Positions 10,600-21,308 of a stretch of 64,000 nt of DNA are shown piece after piece. Numbering within the stretch: the stretch's first letter is position 1; each line of letters begins with the position of its first letter. Position numbers and translations under genes: made by a program. Source of the DNA: Peromyscus leucopus (lineage: Eukaryota > Chordata > Mammalia > Rodentia > Cricetidae); the NCBI RefSeq assembly GCF_004664715.2, contig NC_051083.1:100531661-100595660 (forward strand). The letters run 5' to 3'. The notes under the pieces are model-generated. The model searched no databases, was not told where the DNA came from, and saw nothing but the letters and a program-made list of their open reading frames with translations.

Positions 10600-11350
10600 A
10601 TTTTACGTGGAGAAATGAATTTAAATGTGGTCTTTTTTCCTTAACATAAAATAATTTCTAAATTTAAACTTTGTATAGACAAAGACATTCACTTATATCC
10701 CAGTATAATCAAATCTAAACTAAGAACAAATCACATTTAAACATTGTTATTTCTTTGCAATAATTATTACGTCCTAAAAAAAGAGCCACTATGAGTTAAT
10801 TTTACTTAAATAGAACATTGCTCAGCCTATAAATGAAGGTCAGCAGACACCAGTGTCTTGGAATAAAATAGCCCTTTGGCTAGAATATGCGCCACACCCC
10901 ATTTTGTTTTTACAAAACTAAAATTCTTTCCAGCTTTACTAAATTGGAGATGCTGTGTCCAACGACAGTAGTAGTTGGTTCTGCCACTGTGGAAATGCCC
11001 AAACATCCATCTGTATAGAAGCCTTTAGAAAAGTTGATTGCACAAGCTTTCTGTAGCTCCTGTTCTCTTAGGTTTTGTCTGACCCGTGTATAAAGTGCAA
11101 GTAACTCATATAGCCGATGGCTTTCACTTCATGATTTTCACACACCTGAGATTGGGTAGGAGAACCTGGTATTTCAGATCTGACAGTTGCTCCCTCTGGT
11201 AGGAGGGAGTCAAAGTAATAGGTATTGTTTTCTACAAGGGCAGTGAGAAAATTCTGCCAATGGATGAGCTATACAAGTAGAGATTGAGCAAATAAACCAT
11301 GAAGAAAACCTCTGCTCTGGTTCTTTCATAGTAGCCTGACACATAGCAGG
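10600..11350. other. Single-copy intronic sequence
   Basis: AT-rich, no clear repeat; TATTTAAA-like runs only. Confidence 0.5.
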
Positions 11351-11352
11351 TC

Positions 11353-11770
11353 CCATTTACAGTATTCCCTCCATATTCGAAAGCAATGGGTTCCTGGAAC
11401 TCTCTCAGATACTGTTTTTCACAGATGCTTAAGCCCCTAATATGAACTAAGGTAGTATTTGCATATAACCCATGTATGTTCTTCATCCTTCTTGTGTGTG
11501 GAGATGAGAACTGAATCAAAGGCCTCTCACATTCTAAACTTACCACTGAGCTACATTTACAAACCCCTCCCACATATATTGAATCATCTTTAGGTTACTC
11601 AATACCTCATAGACTATGAAAGCTTAGCAAATAGTTGTTAATGGTATTGTCTGCAGAATGAACACAAGAAAAGATCTATACAAGTCAATACAGTCACAGG
11701 CCTTTCGGAATATCTTCCAGCTGATGTTGGTTGAATCCATATGGAGCATATAGATATAGTGCACCAATTA
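11353..11770. mobile_element. Old DNA transposon, Tigger/MER2-like
   Basis: Left part has ccctccatattcgaaagcaa and agtatttgcatataacccat; right part has gttggttgaatccatatgga. These match the conserved TIR-proximal motifs I know from Tigger/MER2 (TcMar) elements. The two halves are in register on either side of an ID-type insertion. Diverged; non-coding. Confidence 0.6.
11483..11572 (-). repeat. ID-type SINE inside the Tigger-like element
   Basis: cttaccactgagctacattt and gagaactgaatcaaaggcct mark a minus-strand ID/B4 fragment that interrupts the older transposon. Confidence 0.6.
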
Positions 11771-11828
11771 CTATTCTTGAGTTGGTGAAAAGGAATGACC
11801 CTGAACGGTCTGCTGATAAACTTGAAGC

Positions 11829-12001
11829 TCAGGGCTGGAGTTATGGCTCAGTGTGTTGAATTTGTACCTAACATGAATGGTGGCTAAGATTTTATCCCCA
11901 GCAGAAAGAAAAGGGAGCAGGGAAGGAGGAAAGGTGGTGTGAAGGAAGGAAGGAAGGAAGGAAGGAAGGAAGGAAGGAAGGAAGGAAGGAAGGAAGGAAG
12001 G
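11829..12001 (+). repeat. ID SINE with (GGAA)n tail
   Basis: gggctggagttatggctcag and gattttatccccagcagaaa, followed by an A/G-rich tail that has become a (ggaa) tetranucleotide array at 11941-12001. Confidence 0.75.
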
Positions 12002-12129
12002 AAAAAAAGTAAGGGTTGGGGGACGATCAAATTGAAAAAAACTCAAATTGGCAGACCATTGAGTTATGACAAAATGATTTCCTGCCATGACAATAATCAA
12101 ATGATGTTCTTGCTTTTATTTACTTTTTA

Positions 12130-12860
12130 GCTATTTTATTTACTTACTAAAATTTTATTAACCTAAGTTTAATGTACAAAATGAAGTAATTCAGCACAAA
12201 ATTTTCATGCAAATACATAATGTACTTTGACCATATTAACCCCATTACCCTCTCTTTTCCTCAGTCTTCAACCCTCCCACAGGATTATTTAACCTTTCCA
12301 TATCGTTCCTTAAGATTCACATCCTGTGTGTGTGTAGCATGTGTGTGTGTATGTGATAATACTGCATATGAAAGAATATCTGTCCTTTTGAATGTGTCTT
12401 ATTTCATTTAATATGATCTCTAGTTCCATCATTTTTCCTGTAACTGACATTATTTCATTCATCTTTGTTGTTGGAAAAAACACCACTGTGGACTTTGTTC
12501 AACAGAACTAGGAAAAACATCCTAAAATTCATTTGGAAATACAAGAGACTATGCATATCCAAAGCAATGCTAAGCAGAAAGAACACTGCTAGAAGGTATC
12601 AAAATTACTTGATGTCAAATTATACTATGAACACATAATATTAGACAAAGGTGATAAAAGTATATACTAAAAAAAAGACCATCAAATGGTGCTGGCAAAA
12701 CTGGATATCCCCCAATAGAAGAGTGAAATTAGATCCATATCTCTCACTCTGCACAAAATAGGTCAAAAATAGTTCAAAAACTCAATTTAAAACCTGAAAC
12801 ACTGAAATTGCTAGAGAAAAAACAGGAAAACATTTCAAGATACAAACATAGGCCAAAAAA
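12130..12860 (-). mobile_element. L1 with inverted 5' segment
   Basis: 12130-12475 is minus-strand L1 3'UTR plus the ORF2 end (gatctctagttccatcattt matches the C-terminal region). 12490-12860 is plus-strand ORF2 from further 5' in the element (atggtgctggcaaaactgga, aattagatccatatctctca). The order and orientation fit twin priming during one insertion. Old and frame-broken. Confidence 0.7.
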
Positions 12861-12864
12861 TTTT

Positions 12865-13150
12865 TTTCTGTTCTTTTAGGACTCAAGTAGCAAAGGCTAG
12901 CCTCAAGCTCACTATGCAGCTGAGGATGATCTTGAACTTCTGATTATTTTGCCTCCACATTTCATGTGCTGAGATTATAGGCATGTCCTCCCACACCTGG
13001 TTATAGGCGGTACTACAGAACCAGCCACAGCTTTATGCATACTAGGAAAGTACTCTACCAAGTGCTATGAATTCAGCTGGTCTCAACTCGAAATCCTCCT
13101 GCTTCAGCCTTCAGAGTGCTGGAATTACAGGAATTTATCCCCCTACCTGT
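12865..13150 (-). repeat. B4/RSINE1-type SINE
   Basis: Two B1-like blocks with an ID-like centre: ctagcctcaagctcactatg, atgctgagattataggcatg-like text, tactctaccaagtgctatga and ggaattacaggaattta. Confidence 0.6.
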
Positions 13151-13199
13151 CTATAGCTATTTAAAATGATTGATTGTGAGTGAATGTTCTATTCCTTGA

Positions 13200-13375
13200 T
13201 TTTTTTGTTTGTTTGTTTGATTTTGTTTTTTTCGAAGACAAGCGTTTCTCCGTGTAACAGCTCTGGCTCTCCTGGAACTAGTTCTGTATACCAGGCTGGC
13301 CTGGAACTCACAAACACCTGCCTTCCTCTGTCTCTAGAGAGCTGGGATTAAAGGCATGCACCACCACTGCCCAGC
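13200..13375 (-). repeat. B1 SINE
   Basis: (tttg)n tail, tctccgtgtaacagctctgg, ccaggctggcctggaactca, ggcatgcaccaccactgccc. Confidence 0.9.
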
Positions 13376-13520
13376 TTGTTTCTTGTTTTTGGAGACGGAC
13401 TAACTATCTAACCTCATGCTGGCCTGGAATTTGTTATGTTGCCCAGGCTAGGTTCTAATTTATAGTTCTCCTGTCTTAGCCTCCTATATGCTGAGGTTGC
13501 AGGCATGTTCTATCACCTAG
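13376..13520 (-). repeat. Old B1-like fragment
   Basis: tttgttatgttgcccaggct, ttagcctcctatatgctgag and ttgcaggcatgttctatcac. Confidence 0.55.
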
Positions 13521-13544
13521 AGATATGAGTAGCATCGTCTTTTC

Positions 13545-13766
13545 TTTTTAAATTTATTTATTTATTTTATGTGTGTGTTTTGCCTACATATACATATGTA
13601 CACAGTCTGCATGCCTGTGTCCATGGGAGTCAAAAGTGGTCCTCAGACTCCTTGGAACTGCAGTTGTAGATGATTGGTTAGAAGCTGCCCAAAGTAAGTG
13701 CTGGGTACCAAAATGTCCTCTGCAAGAATAAGGGCTTTTAACTGCTGAGCTGTCTTTCCATTCCCC
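13545..13766 (-). repeat. B3 SINE
   Basis: tattttatgtgtgtgttttg, gcatgcctgtgtccatggga, and ttttaactgctgagctgtct at the promoter end. Confidence 0.85.
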
Positions 13767-13969
13767 AGTGCGGATGGCATTTTCATAGTAAGAGCTGCTG
13801 AACTTCAGAATCAAAAAGGAAGCTCTGTTATCATCACATTTTGGTAGGTTTATTGAAAAGTGCATGTATATATCCATACTATCTTCTTCAACTTCTTCAA
13901 ATATACAGTTCAACACATATTAATCCATCTTGCATCATGTACATCATTACAGCCCATTTTCTTTTTTAA

Positions 13970-14191
13970 AAAAGATTAATTTATTATACTTTATGTGTAC
14001 GAATGTTTTGCTCTCTTGTATGTCTTTGTACCATATGCATGCCAGGTCCCCACAAAGGTCAGATGAGGGTGTCAGATCCCCTGGAACCAGAGTTAGGTAC
14101 AGTTGTGAATCACCATGGGAGTGCTGGAAATTGAACCTGGGTCCTCTGCAAGAACAAGTGCTCTTAACTGCTGACCCATCTCTTCAGCCCC
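13970..14191 (-). repeat. B3 SINE
   Basis: accatatgcatgccaggtcc, tgaacctgggtcctctgcaa, ctcttaactgctgacccatc and tcttcagcccc. Confidence 0.9.
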
Positions 14192-14204
14192 CTACAACCC
14201 ATTT

Positions 14205-14560
14205 TCATTAGTTCAGACAGAAATACTCGATTGTCTACTCATAATCCTCCCAAGATACACAGCCTCCTAACCCTAAGTGACTACTAATATACTTTGCATC
14301 TCCATAATTTTCCCTATTCTGGACTTTTATGTGAATTAAATGTTTTTTTATGAATTAAGTCTTTTTTGCATCTGACTTCTTCCACTTGTTGCAGTGCTCT
14401 CAAAGGTCACCCACATTCTAATATTTCACTGCTTCTGTGTGCCTGATCAATGTTTGGTTATGCAGATACAGCCACCATTCGCTCAGAGGTGGTCATTGGA
14501 ATTGTTTCTACATTATGGCTATTTATAAATGGTGGAACACCTCAGTATGAAAAGTTTAAC
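14205..14560 (-). mobile_element. Ancient L1 (L1M-type) fragment
   Basis: Minus-strand match to the mammalian L1 3' region: ctccataattttccctattc, cttccacttgttgcagtgct and tggctatttataaatggtgg align in order with the ORF2 end. Confidence 0.65.
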
Positions 14561-14789
14561 CACAGGCAAGATACTGAATTAAAAGGTTGTACTGACAAGG
14601 TTGTCTCATTTATTTCTCCTCTGTTGTTAATGTGAATCTTAGCTGTCGATGACTTTGGCTATTATTTTTTGTTATTATTTGTTATTGGGCTATTTATTTT
14701 GTACAATATGGATTTATCAGTGATTTGCTCCCAGTAAATTTCCCCTTTTCTGAGTAATGCAAAGTAAATAAAAGATTTAAGTTTTCTTT

Positions 14790-15025
14790 GGGTGGGGTCA
14801 GGCAGGCCTTGAACACTTATCCTCCTATCTCAGCTCCTGGAGTAGCCAGTGCTATCGGGCATTTAAAATGTATTATATAATCGATGTTTAGAATGGTCAG
14901 TTAAACATAGATTATTGCTGTTTTGTTTATGAGACAGCTATGTAGCTAAGGCCGGCCTCAAATTCATGATCTTTCTGCTTCACCTTCCCCAGTAGCTGGG
15001 AAAAAGGCACACCACCACACCCAGG
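14790..15025 (-). repeat. B1-like fragments
   Basis: Two decayed pieces: gcaggccttgaacacttatc...agtagccagtgc, then tatgtagctaaggccggcct...acaccaccacacccagg. Confidence 0.55.
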
Positions 15026-15404
15026 CACGTGTTTGTTTCATTGCATTCTTGACTACTGAAGAGCAAAGATAAGCAATGCTAAGGAATGCAGAAGTAAATA
15101 GTAAATACTTGAAAACAATGGTTATCTTTAACCTAAAGAATTACTGAATACATTTACTTTTCAAATGTGTTCACATAGAACAAAATTCAAAAGCTACAAA
15201 AGGCCATAATATATAATGAGGAATCTTCTTAACACTTGACATTTGCAAAAGAAATTGGTGTTTTGTGGTTAGGAAGAACGAGGGTAGGAGGACTCTGTTA
15301 ACTTTTTAGGAGCGAATATGAGAAAGGGAGACCAGCAGTGTCCGGTTAGAGAGTATCAGATTCACCCATATGACACCGGTGAAACTAGATGATAGCAAAC
15401 CAAG

Positions 15405-15520
15405 ATGTGATTGGGACACACCTGTAATCCTGTTACCTCAACGCTGATGCAGGAGGATTGCCACACGTTTGGGGCCAATCTGGGTTATTATGAGATCTTA
15501 TCTGAAGGACCCTTAAAGGA
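15405..15520 (+). repeat. B4/B1-like SINE fragment
   Basis: gggacacacctgtaatcctg, gatgcaggaggattgccaca and tgagatcttatctgaag. Confidence 0.55.
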
Positions 15521-15566
15521 ATTAAGAAAATAGCTGATGGTTGTAGAACACCATTTTGCTCTTGTC

Positions 15567-15616
15567 TTCTGGATTCAACTATAAGAACACTTTCTGGATT
15601 CAACTATAAGAACACT
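15567..15616. repeat. 25-bp perfect tandem duplication
   Basis: Two identical 25-bp units starting ttctggattcaactataaga, head to tail. Confidence 0.95.
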
Positions 15617-15619
15617 TCC

Positions 15620-15860
15620 TGGGAAGCTATTGAAAAGAGTCTTTAGTCAGGCTTTAGGGGCTGGCCACTGGGAGTTTGATCATGCTCCAGTGAGTTTATG
15701 GACAACACAAATTGGACTTGGTGTTTTTGGTTTTTTTGTTTAGTGGAGCCGGTGCGAGGGTGGGAGTGTGGACCTGAGAAGACTGGGAAGCGAGTGTACT
15801 GGAGTGCACTGTACGAAACTCCCAAATAATTAATAAAAATATTATGTTGGGGAAAGAGAA
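15620..15860 (+). mobile_element. Probable L1-like rodent 3' end
   Basis: ttgatcatgctccagtgagt, gtgcactgtacgaaactccc and ttaataaaaatattatgttg resemble a common rodent L1 3' tail ending in an A-rich run. Family assignment is from memory. Confidence 0.45.
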
Positions 15861-15869
15861 AAAAAGAAA

Positions 15870-16358
15870 AGTTCCTGGGTCCCAGCTCCTTAATCTCCTG
15901 GACACTTAGAACTGTGCAGGCCCTAGAGGAAAGGAACAACTTCGCTGTGTAAGGAAGGCTAGAAGTCAGTACCATTTCCTGGAGACTCCTTTCAAACTTC
16001 CTATATAATTACTTAATTCTTGTAACATGTCTTTGTTAATTGTTTACAATGTGCCTGGCATACTAAGATTAATCAAACAATATGTCAACATTTGAGCTGG
16101 GAGTCCAGTCCGGGCACTGATGTCACAAGTGAAGCCAAGGAAGTCTGATTGTGATTAGCCTCAACATACAATTGTTGAGGTCATTGGTGGAGGAGCACAT
16201 CTTTATCATGGGAGATTCGGATTTTAGCAGTAGACCTAGTCCAACACCATTCTCTGTCCATTTCAATATAACATCCATGGTCCACACTGTCTGATAGTCC
16301 TGCCTCTTCCTCCCTGAATCAGTTTATACTAACTGCTGTTTTCTTTCATATGCTAACA
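15870..16358. other. Unassigned intronic sequence
   Basis: No element I can name and no coding signal. Confidence 0.4.
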
Positions 16359-16373
16359 GGATGGCAGATGCTA

Positions 16374-16406
16374 CACTTGATCTTAGCCAAAAGGCCGAAA
16401 AGCGAT
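16374..16406 (-). pseudogene. Truncated U2 snRNA retrocopy
   Basis: The minus strand reads nt 1-33 of U2 snRNA (atcgcttttcggccttttgg, then ctaagatcaagtg), with one change, C to T at position 8. It is bounded by perfect 15-bp direct repeats ggatggcagatgcta at 16359-16373 and 16409-16423, with two extra bases before the U2 5' end. There is no poly(A). U2 continues tagtatctg where the target reads tagcatctg, so micro-pairing may have joined them. Far too short to be a functional snRNA. Confidence 0.9.
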
Positions 16407-16721
16407 GTGGATGGCAGATGCTATGTCATGCTTTTAAACTGCCATGAACCTCAGTGGAACTCAACCACTTATCCCCTAAGCAGCTTAGGCCAGACAGTTT
16501 GTCCATAGCTAATAGAAATGCATTAATAATAGTTATGCAATGCCAGTGAATTCTTTTTCTACTTCCTATATTTAGACAATAGTTCACAGTATGCTAACAA
16601 GCACATATTCATAATCCTCTATGGTTAATGCATCCAAAAGGTTTTGAAAACTCTAATTCAATATATTGCAAGTCTATCATAGGGTTTTATCATTCCTGGT
16701 TTCTAGTAAACTGTAATTTAT

Positions 16722-16868
16722 TACCAGGTGGTTGTGGTGCACACCTTTGATCCCAGCAGCACTCAGGAGGCAGAGATCTCCTGAGTTCAAGGCCAGCCTA
16801 GTCTACAGAGTGAGTTCCAGCACAGCCAAGGCTGTTACACAGAGAATTCCTGCCTCAAAAAAAACCTA
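16722..16868 (+). repeat. B1 SINE
   Basis: accaggtggttgtggtgcac, aaggccagcctagtctacag, agaattcctgcctcaaaa. Confidence 0.9.
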
Positions 16869-16939
16869 ACAATAATAATAAAGAAGAATTTATTATGCTA
16901 GTATATTCAGTCTTTGCAAGTCTCTTTTTTCTATTTATT

Positions 16940-17230
16940 CCTTTTTTTTGAGACAGACTCTCAAGTATCCCAAGTTGACCTCAAACTATGTAGCCAAGTA
17001 TGATTCTGACCTTATGTGATTGTACTTCCAGAATGCTGAGATTACAGGCATATACTAGCATATCCAGTGGTTTAAGGTGTTGGAGAGTAAGTCCAGGCTT
17101 CACATAAGTGCTGGGCAAATACTCTCCCAACTGAGCCAAATTCCCAGACACTAAACTATGAATTCCTGATCATTTGCCTTAGCTTCCCAAGTGCTGGGAC
17201 TATATAGGCCTGTGCCATCACACACAGCCT
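16940..17230 (-). repeat. B4/RSINE1-type SINE
   Basis: gagacagactctcaagtatc, gctgagattacaggcatata, ctctcccaactgagccaaat (ID part) and aagtgctgggactatatagg. Confidence 0.65.
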
Positions 17231-17429
17231 CTATAATATTCTTGACCAAAAAGATGACTCATTCAGCAGATCATCCAATTATTCAAATAATTATTGAATA
17301 TCTTACATAAGCCAGGTAATATTTTGTCATTGGGGATTTAGTTGTGAATGAAACTCCCAAAGCCACCACCTTTATGAAACTTAGCATTCTACTAAAGGTG
17401 GCAAAGAAAATCACATTGATAAAGTATGT

Positions 17430-17835
17430 CCAACTATTTGCTGTTGTAACAAATATATTAGAGAAACTGTTTAAAGGAAAAGGTTTATTTTGGCTCATGG
17501 CTTCAATCCAAAGAAAGCTGCCTCCATTAATTTGGGCTTGAGGTAAGGCAGAATATTATGGCAATAGACCCTTGTGAATAAAGATGATTACTTCATGGCG
17601 GGCAGGAAGGGGAGAAAGAAAGAGACCAGAAACTGTACTTCCCTCAAGGACATAGCCCCATTGACCTGTTTCCTCCCAACTTGGGTTGGCCTCGAAAATT
17701 TCTATTATCCCCAGGAATGCTATCAGATCATGAATCCACCATTGGCTGTATCCAGTGATTAAATCTAGGCCTTCTGGTCTATTACTTCTCAGTGATTGGC
17801 TCCACTAGCTAGAGACAACATCCTCAACACATGAA
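17430..17835 (-). mobile_element. Possible MaLR-type LTR
   Basis: Minus strand resembles an ERVL-MaLR LTR: gctgttgtaacaaatata, aggtttattttggctcatgg, ggacatagccccattgacct and aacacatgaacctcttgtg are in the expected order. Old; exact family not assigned. Confidence 0.45.
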
Positions 17836-17850
17836 CCTCTTGTGCAATGT

Positions 17851-17853
17851 GTT

Positions 17854-17884
<31 letters not shown>

Positions 17885-17891
17885 CGCGCGC
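17851..17891. repeat. (TG)n(CG)n microsatellite
   Basis: TG run passing into 16-18 bp of alternating CG, rare in CpG-depleted DNA and Z-DNA prone. Confidence 0.95.
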
Positions 17892-17899
17892 ATGTATTC

Positions 17900-18200
17900 A
17901 TTAGTGTGAATGTGTGCACATGTGGATAAGCTTGTATGCATGTGCGCTGTCTTCCTTGATTTCTCTCATTTGAATTTTTGAGACAGTCTCTCATTAAGCC
18001 TGAAGCTCATTGATTCTCCTGGGCTGGCTGGTCCATGAGGTTTAGGGATCTGCCTATCTCTGCACTTTTTCCCCCATAACACTAGAGTTACAGGTTGTCA
18101 TAAAGCACCACCATGCTTTTACATGTGTGTTAAGGATCCAAGGTTGGGTTCTCATGATTGCATGAAAGCACTTTTGCAACTGAGCCATCTCCCCAGCCCC
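17900..18200 (-). repeat. B3-type SINE
   Basis: gggatctgcctatctctgca, aaagcaccaccatgctttta, gttgggttctcatgattgca and aactgagccatctccccagc. Confidence 0.7.
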
Positions 18201-18474
18201 TCATGGGACTTTTCATAACAAACCCTAACATGTAATATGTTAGATGCTCTTGTGTTGGGGAGGAAGTTAAACCAGGATTAGGGGTACAGGGAGGAAGAAG
18301 AAGGGAATTAGCATTTCCAATTGTGAAATCACAGGACTTTCTCTGATAGAAATTTCCAGAGAGGAATAAAGGTGATCAAGGAATGACCCACGGGAATATC
18401 CAGGAAGGAATGTTTATCACTCACTCCTGATTTATATTGAACTTTATTTCATTTGAGCAAATAAAAATTATTTC

Positions 18475-18640
18475 CTTTTTTTGTTTGTTCTTTTTTTTTT
18501 TGAGACAGGGTTTCTCTGTGTAGCCCTGGCTGTCCTGGAACTCACTCTGTAATCCAAGCTGGCCTCAGATTCACAGAGATCCATCTGCCTCTGCCTCCAG
18601 AATGGTGAGATTAAAGATGTATGCCACCACCACACAACAT
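18475..18640 (-). repeat. B1 SINE
   Basis: tgagacagggtttctctgtg, aagctggcctcagattcaca, ctctgcctccagaatggtga. Confidence 0.9.
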
Positions 18641-18836
18641 AAAAATCACTTTTAATTGTGTTAATAATCAAAACATACTGATGGGTTCAGCCTTGGAATA
18701 ATTCTTTATGTCAGCTCCTATGAATTTTAGTATAGATCAAAAATATTAAGGAATTGATTATATGTTTTGGATTTTTGTGGGTTTTTTCCTTTTTTATTTA
18801 TTTTTCTATTATCAGCTTGATACAGTATGTATTCTT

Positions 18837-19007
18837 TTTTTTTTTTTTTTTTTTTTTTGGTTTTTCGAGACAGGGTTTCTCTGTGTAGCTTTGCGCCTTT
18901 TTCCTGGAACTCGCTTTGTAGCCCAGGCTGGCCTCGAACTCACAGAGATCCGCCTGGCTCTGCCTCCCAAGTGCTGGGATTAAAGGCGTGCGCCACCACC
19001 GCCCGGC
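18837..19007 (-). repeat. Young B1 SINE
   Basis: Near-consensus B1 from a long T-run and tttttcgagacagggtttct to cgccaccaccgcccggc. Perfect 15-bp TSD acagtatgtattctt at 18822-18836 and 19008-19022. Confidence 0.97.
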
Positions 19008-19049
19008 ACAGTATGTATTCTTATCTTAATAGTGAGACATTTCCTTGAG

Positions 19050-19138
19050 GCTTGCTCAGGAATTGAGTAAAACCGAAATTTATTGTAAGCCACAGTCGTC
19101 CTAGGGACCTCCATGCTCTCTCTTCTCTTCTCTCTTCT

Positions 19139-19184
<46 letters not shown>

Positions 19185-19690
19185 CCTAGAATCCACTTAT
19201 GAGTGAGTACATACCATGACTGTCTTTCTGGGTTTGGGTTACCTCACTCAGGATGATTTTTTCTAGTTCCATCCATTTGCCTGCAAATTTCATGCTTTCA
19301 TTGTTTTTCTCTGCTGAGTAGTACTCCATTGTGTATATGTACCACATTTTCTTCATCCATTCTTCCATTGATGGGCATCTAGGTTGTTTCCAGGTTCTGG
19401 CTATTACAAATAGTGCTGCTATGAACATAGCTGATCATGTATCTTTATGGTATGAATCAGCATTCCTTGGGTATATGCCCAAGAGTGGTATGGCTGGGTC
19501 TTGAGGTAGTTCGATTCCTAATTTTCTGAGAAACCGCCATACTGATTTCCACAGTGGTTGTACAAGCTTGCATTCCCACCAACAGTGGAGGAGTGTTCCC
19601 TTTGCTCCACATCCTCTCCAACATTGGCTGTCATTGGTGTTTTTGATCGTAGCCATTCTAACTGGTGTAAGGTGGTATCTCAGAGTCATT
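19050..19690 (-). mobile_element. L1 ORF2 C-terminus and 3'UTR start
   Basis: The minus strand encodes about 165 codons of the L1 ORF2 C-terminal region in one frame (motifs [33 protein letters not shown]). A single in-frame TGA at 19435-19437 breaks it; the expected codon there is TGT. After the ORF2 stop come an (AT)n run (19140-19184) and early 3'UTR sequence. That sequence shares gaaatttattgtaagccaca (one base different) with the L1 at 41.6 kb. The element is 5'-truncated and no poly(A) end is visible on the left. Confidence 0.85.
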
Positions 19691-19829
19691 TTTTTGTGGT
19701 TTTTTTATTGACAATTTGTAGTAAGAATATTTTATCAATATTTATGCTAATGTTTTGGAAAGACTGTGGGAACAATTTTTAAAATGATATTAGTTGGATT
19801 AATGCATATATTTTATTCATTTATTTATT

Positions 19830-19984
19830 GGTGTTTTTGTTTTTTGAGACAGAGTTTCACTATATAGTTCTGTCTTGTCCAGAACTCCCTAAATAGACCA
19901 GGCTTGGCCTTGAACTCACTGTGATTCACCTGCCTCTGCCCCTTGAGTGCTGGGATTTAAGGCATGCACCACCACACCTGGCTT
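19830..19984 (-). repeat. B1 SINE
   Basis: ttttgagacagagtttcact, gaccaggcttggccttgaac, ggcatgcaccaccacacctg. Confidence 0.9.
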
Positions 19985-20419
19985 CTTTATGTATTTAGTT
20001 TTGAACTTGATTTTTTTATTCATTTTATTTTGAGGTAAATGTAGGCTCACACATAAATGTAAGAAACAGCGCAGAGAGCCTGTGTTCCTTACCCAGTTTC
20101 CTTCCATGGTAGCCACTTGCTAAAACAGTATAATAATATCAATCCCAGTATACTGACATTGATAGTCAAGATGTAGAGCATTCCATCACCTCCAGAGTGT
20201 TTTTTATTCTCCATTTATAGCAACACATACTTCCTTCCTTCCTCCACCCCCATTCCTGAAATCTGGAAATCACCAATATGTTCTCTATTTTTATACTTTT
20301 TGTCAGTTCCGTAATATATATAATGGGACATTTGGGAATTTGAGTTTCTCTCTCTCTTTCTCCCTCCCTCCCTCTCTTCCCTTGCCCTCCTTCCCTTGTA
20401 CCTCCTCTATTTCTCTCTT

Positions 20420-20530
20420 TTTATTATTTTATTTTATTTTGATTCAATGCCTCACTATGACCTAGGCTGGCCTAGCTTGAACTTGTGATCATCCAGCTTC
20501 AGGCGCTTGCTCAGGCATGAGCTATGAAGC
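20420..20530 (-). repeat. B1-like fragment inside the old L1
   Basis: cctcactatgacctaggctg, gaacttgtgatcatccagct; preceded by a CT-rich run at 20345-20425. Confidence 0.5.
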
Positions 20531-20794
20531 CTGGGAATTGGCTTTATTCATTCAGTGTATTTTTTCTGGTCAGTCTTCCAGAATACTGTATGTATTCATT
20601 CTTTGCTCCTTTTCATTGCTAAATAGTAGTCTGTGGGTGTGTCGCTATTTAACAATGTGTCCATTAGAGGACATCTGGACCATTTCCAACTGTATTTTGG
20701 TGTTGTTTAAAAAAGAGTGTTGAAACATCTCCACACCCTTGGTATCTGGTACATGGCTTGTTTTGCACAATCACTCATGCCTGGAAGATGCATC

Positions 20795-20975
20795 TATTAC
20801 CTTTATTTGTTTATTGGAGGGTGGCACGCATGTGACATAGCACACAAGTGGAGGTCAGAGAACAATTTGCAGGAGTTGGTAATCTCCCTCTATCATATGG
20901 GTCCCAGGGATTGAACTAAAGTCATCATCCTTGGTTACAAGTGTCTTAACCCACTGAGCCTTCCTCCTGGGGATT
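20795..20975 (-). repeat. B3 SINE inside the old L1
   Basis: caagtggaggtcagagaaca, gggattgaactaaagtcatc, aacccactgagccttcctcc. Confidence 0.75.
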
Positions 20976-20979
20976 GAAC

Positions 20980-21157
20980 ATTTTTTTTTTTTTTTTTTTT
21001 TTTTTTTTGGTTTTTCGAGACAGGGTTTCTCTGTGTAGCTTTGCGACTTTCCTGGGACTCACTTGATAGTCCAGGCTGGCCTCAAACTCACAGAGATCTG
21101 CCTGGCTCTGCCTCCCAAGTGCTGGGATTAAAGGCATGCGCCACCACCGCCCGGCTG
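20980..21157 (-). repeat. Young B1 SINE inside the old L1
   Basis: About 30 T, then tttttcgagacagggtttct and gcatgcgccaccaccgcccg. Possible short TSD tgaac on both sides. Confidence 0.95.
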
Positions 21158-21215
21158 AACTTTTGATTTCAAGTACCCTAAGCACATGCCCTACCACTGA
21201 GCTACACTTCCAGCT
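21158..21215 (-). repeat. ID SINE fragment
   Basis: ccctaccactgagctacact with cttccagctca, the inverted ID promoter end. Confidence 0.65.
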
Positions 21216-21308
21216 CATTTCTAGGTTCTTTTATTGTCATAAATAAAGTGCTATAAACATGTGTGCAAATACTTGTCCAGGTATGAGTTTTACTTGGAGG
21301 AAATTGCT

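Noticed and set aside
16374..16406. Functional U2 snRNA gene
   Set aside because: Only the first 33 nt are present, with no Sm site, stem III/IV or snRNA promoter.
19186..19689. Two adjacent minus-strand frames as host genes
   Set aside because: They are two parts of a dead L1 ORF2 separated by a single stop codon.
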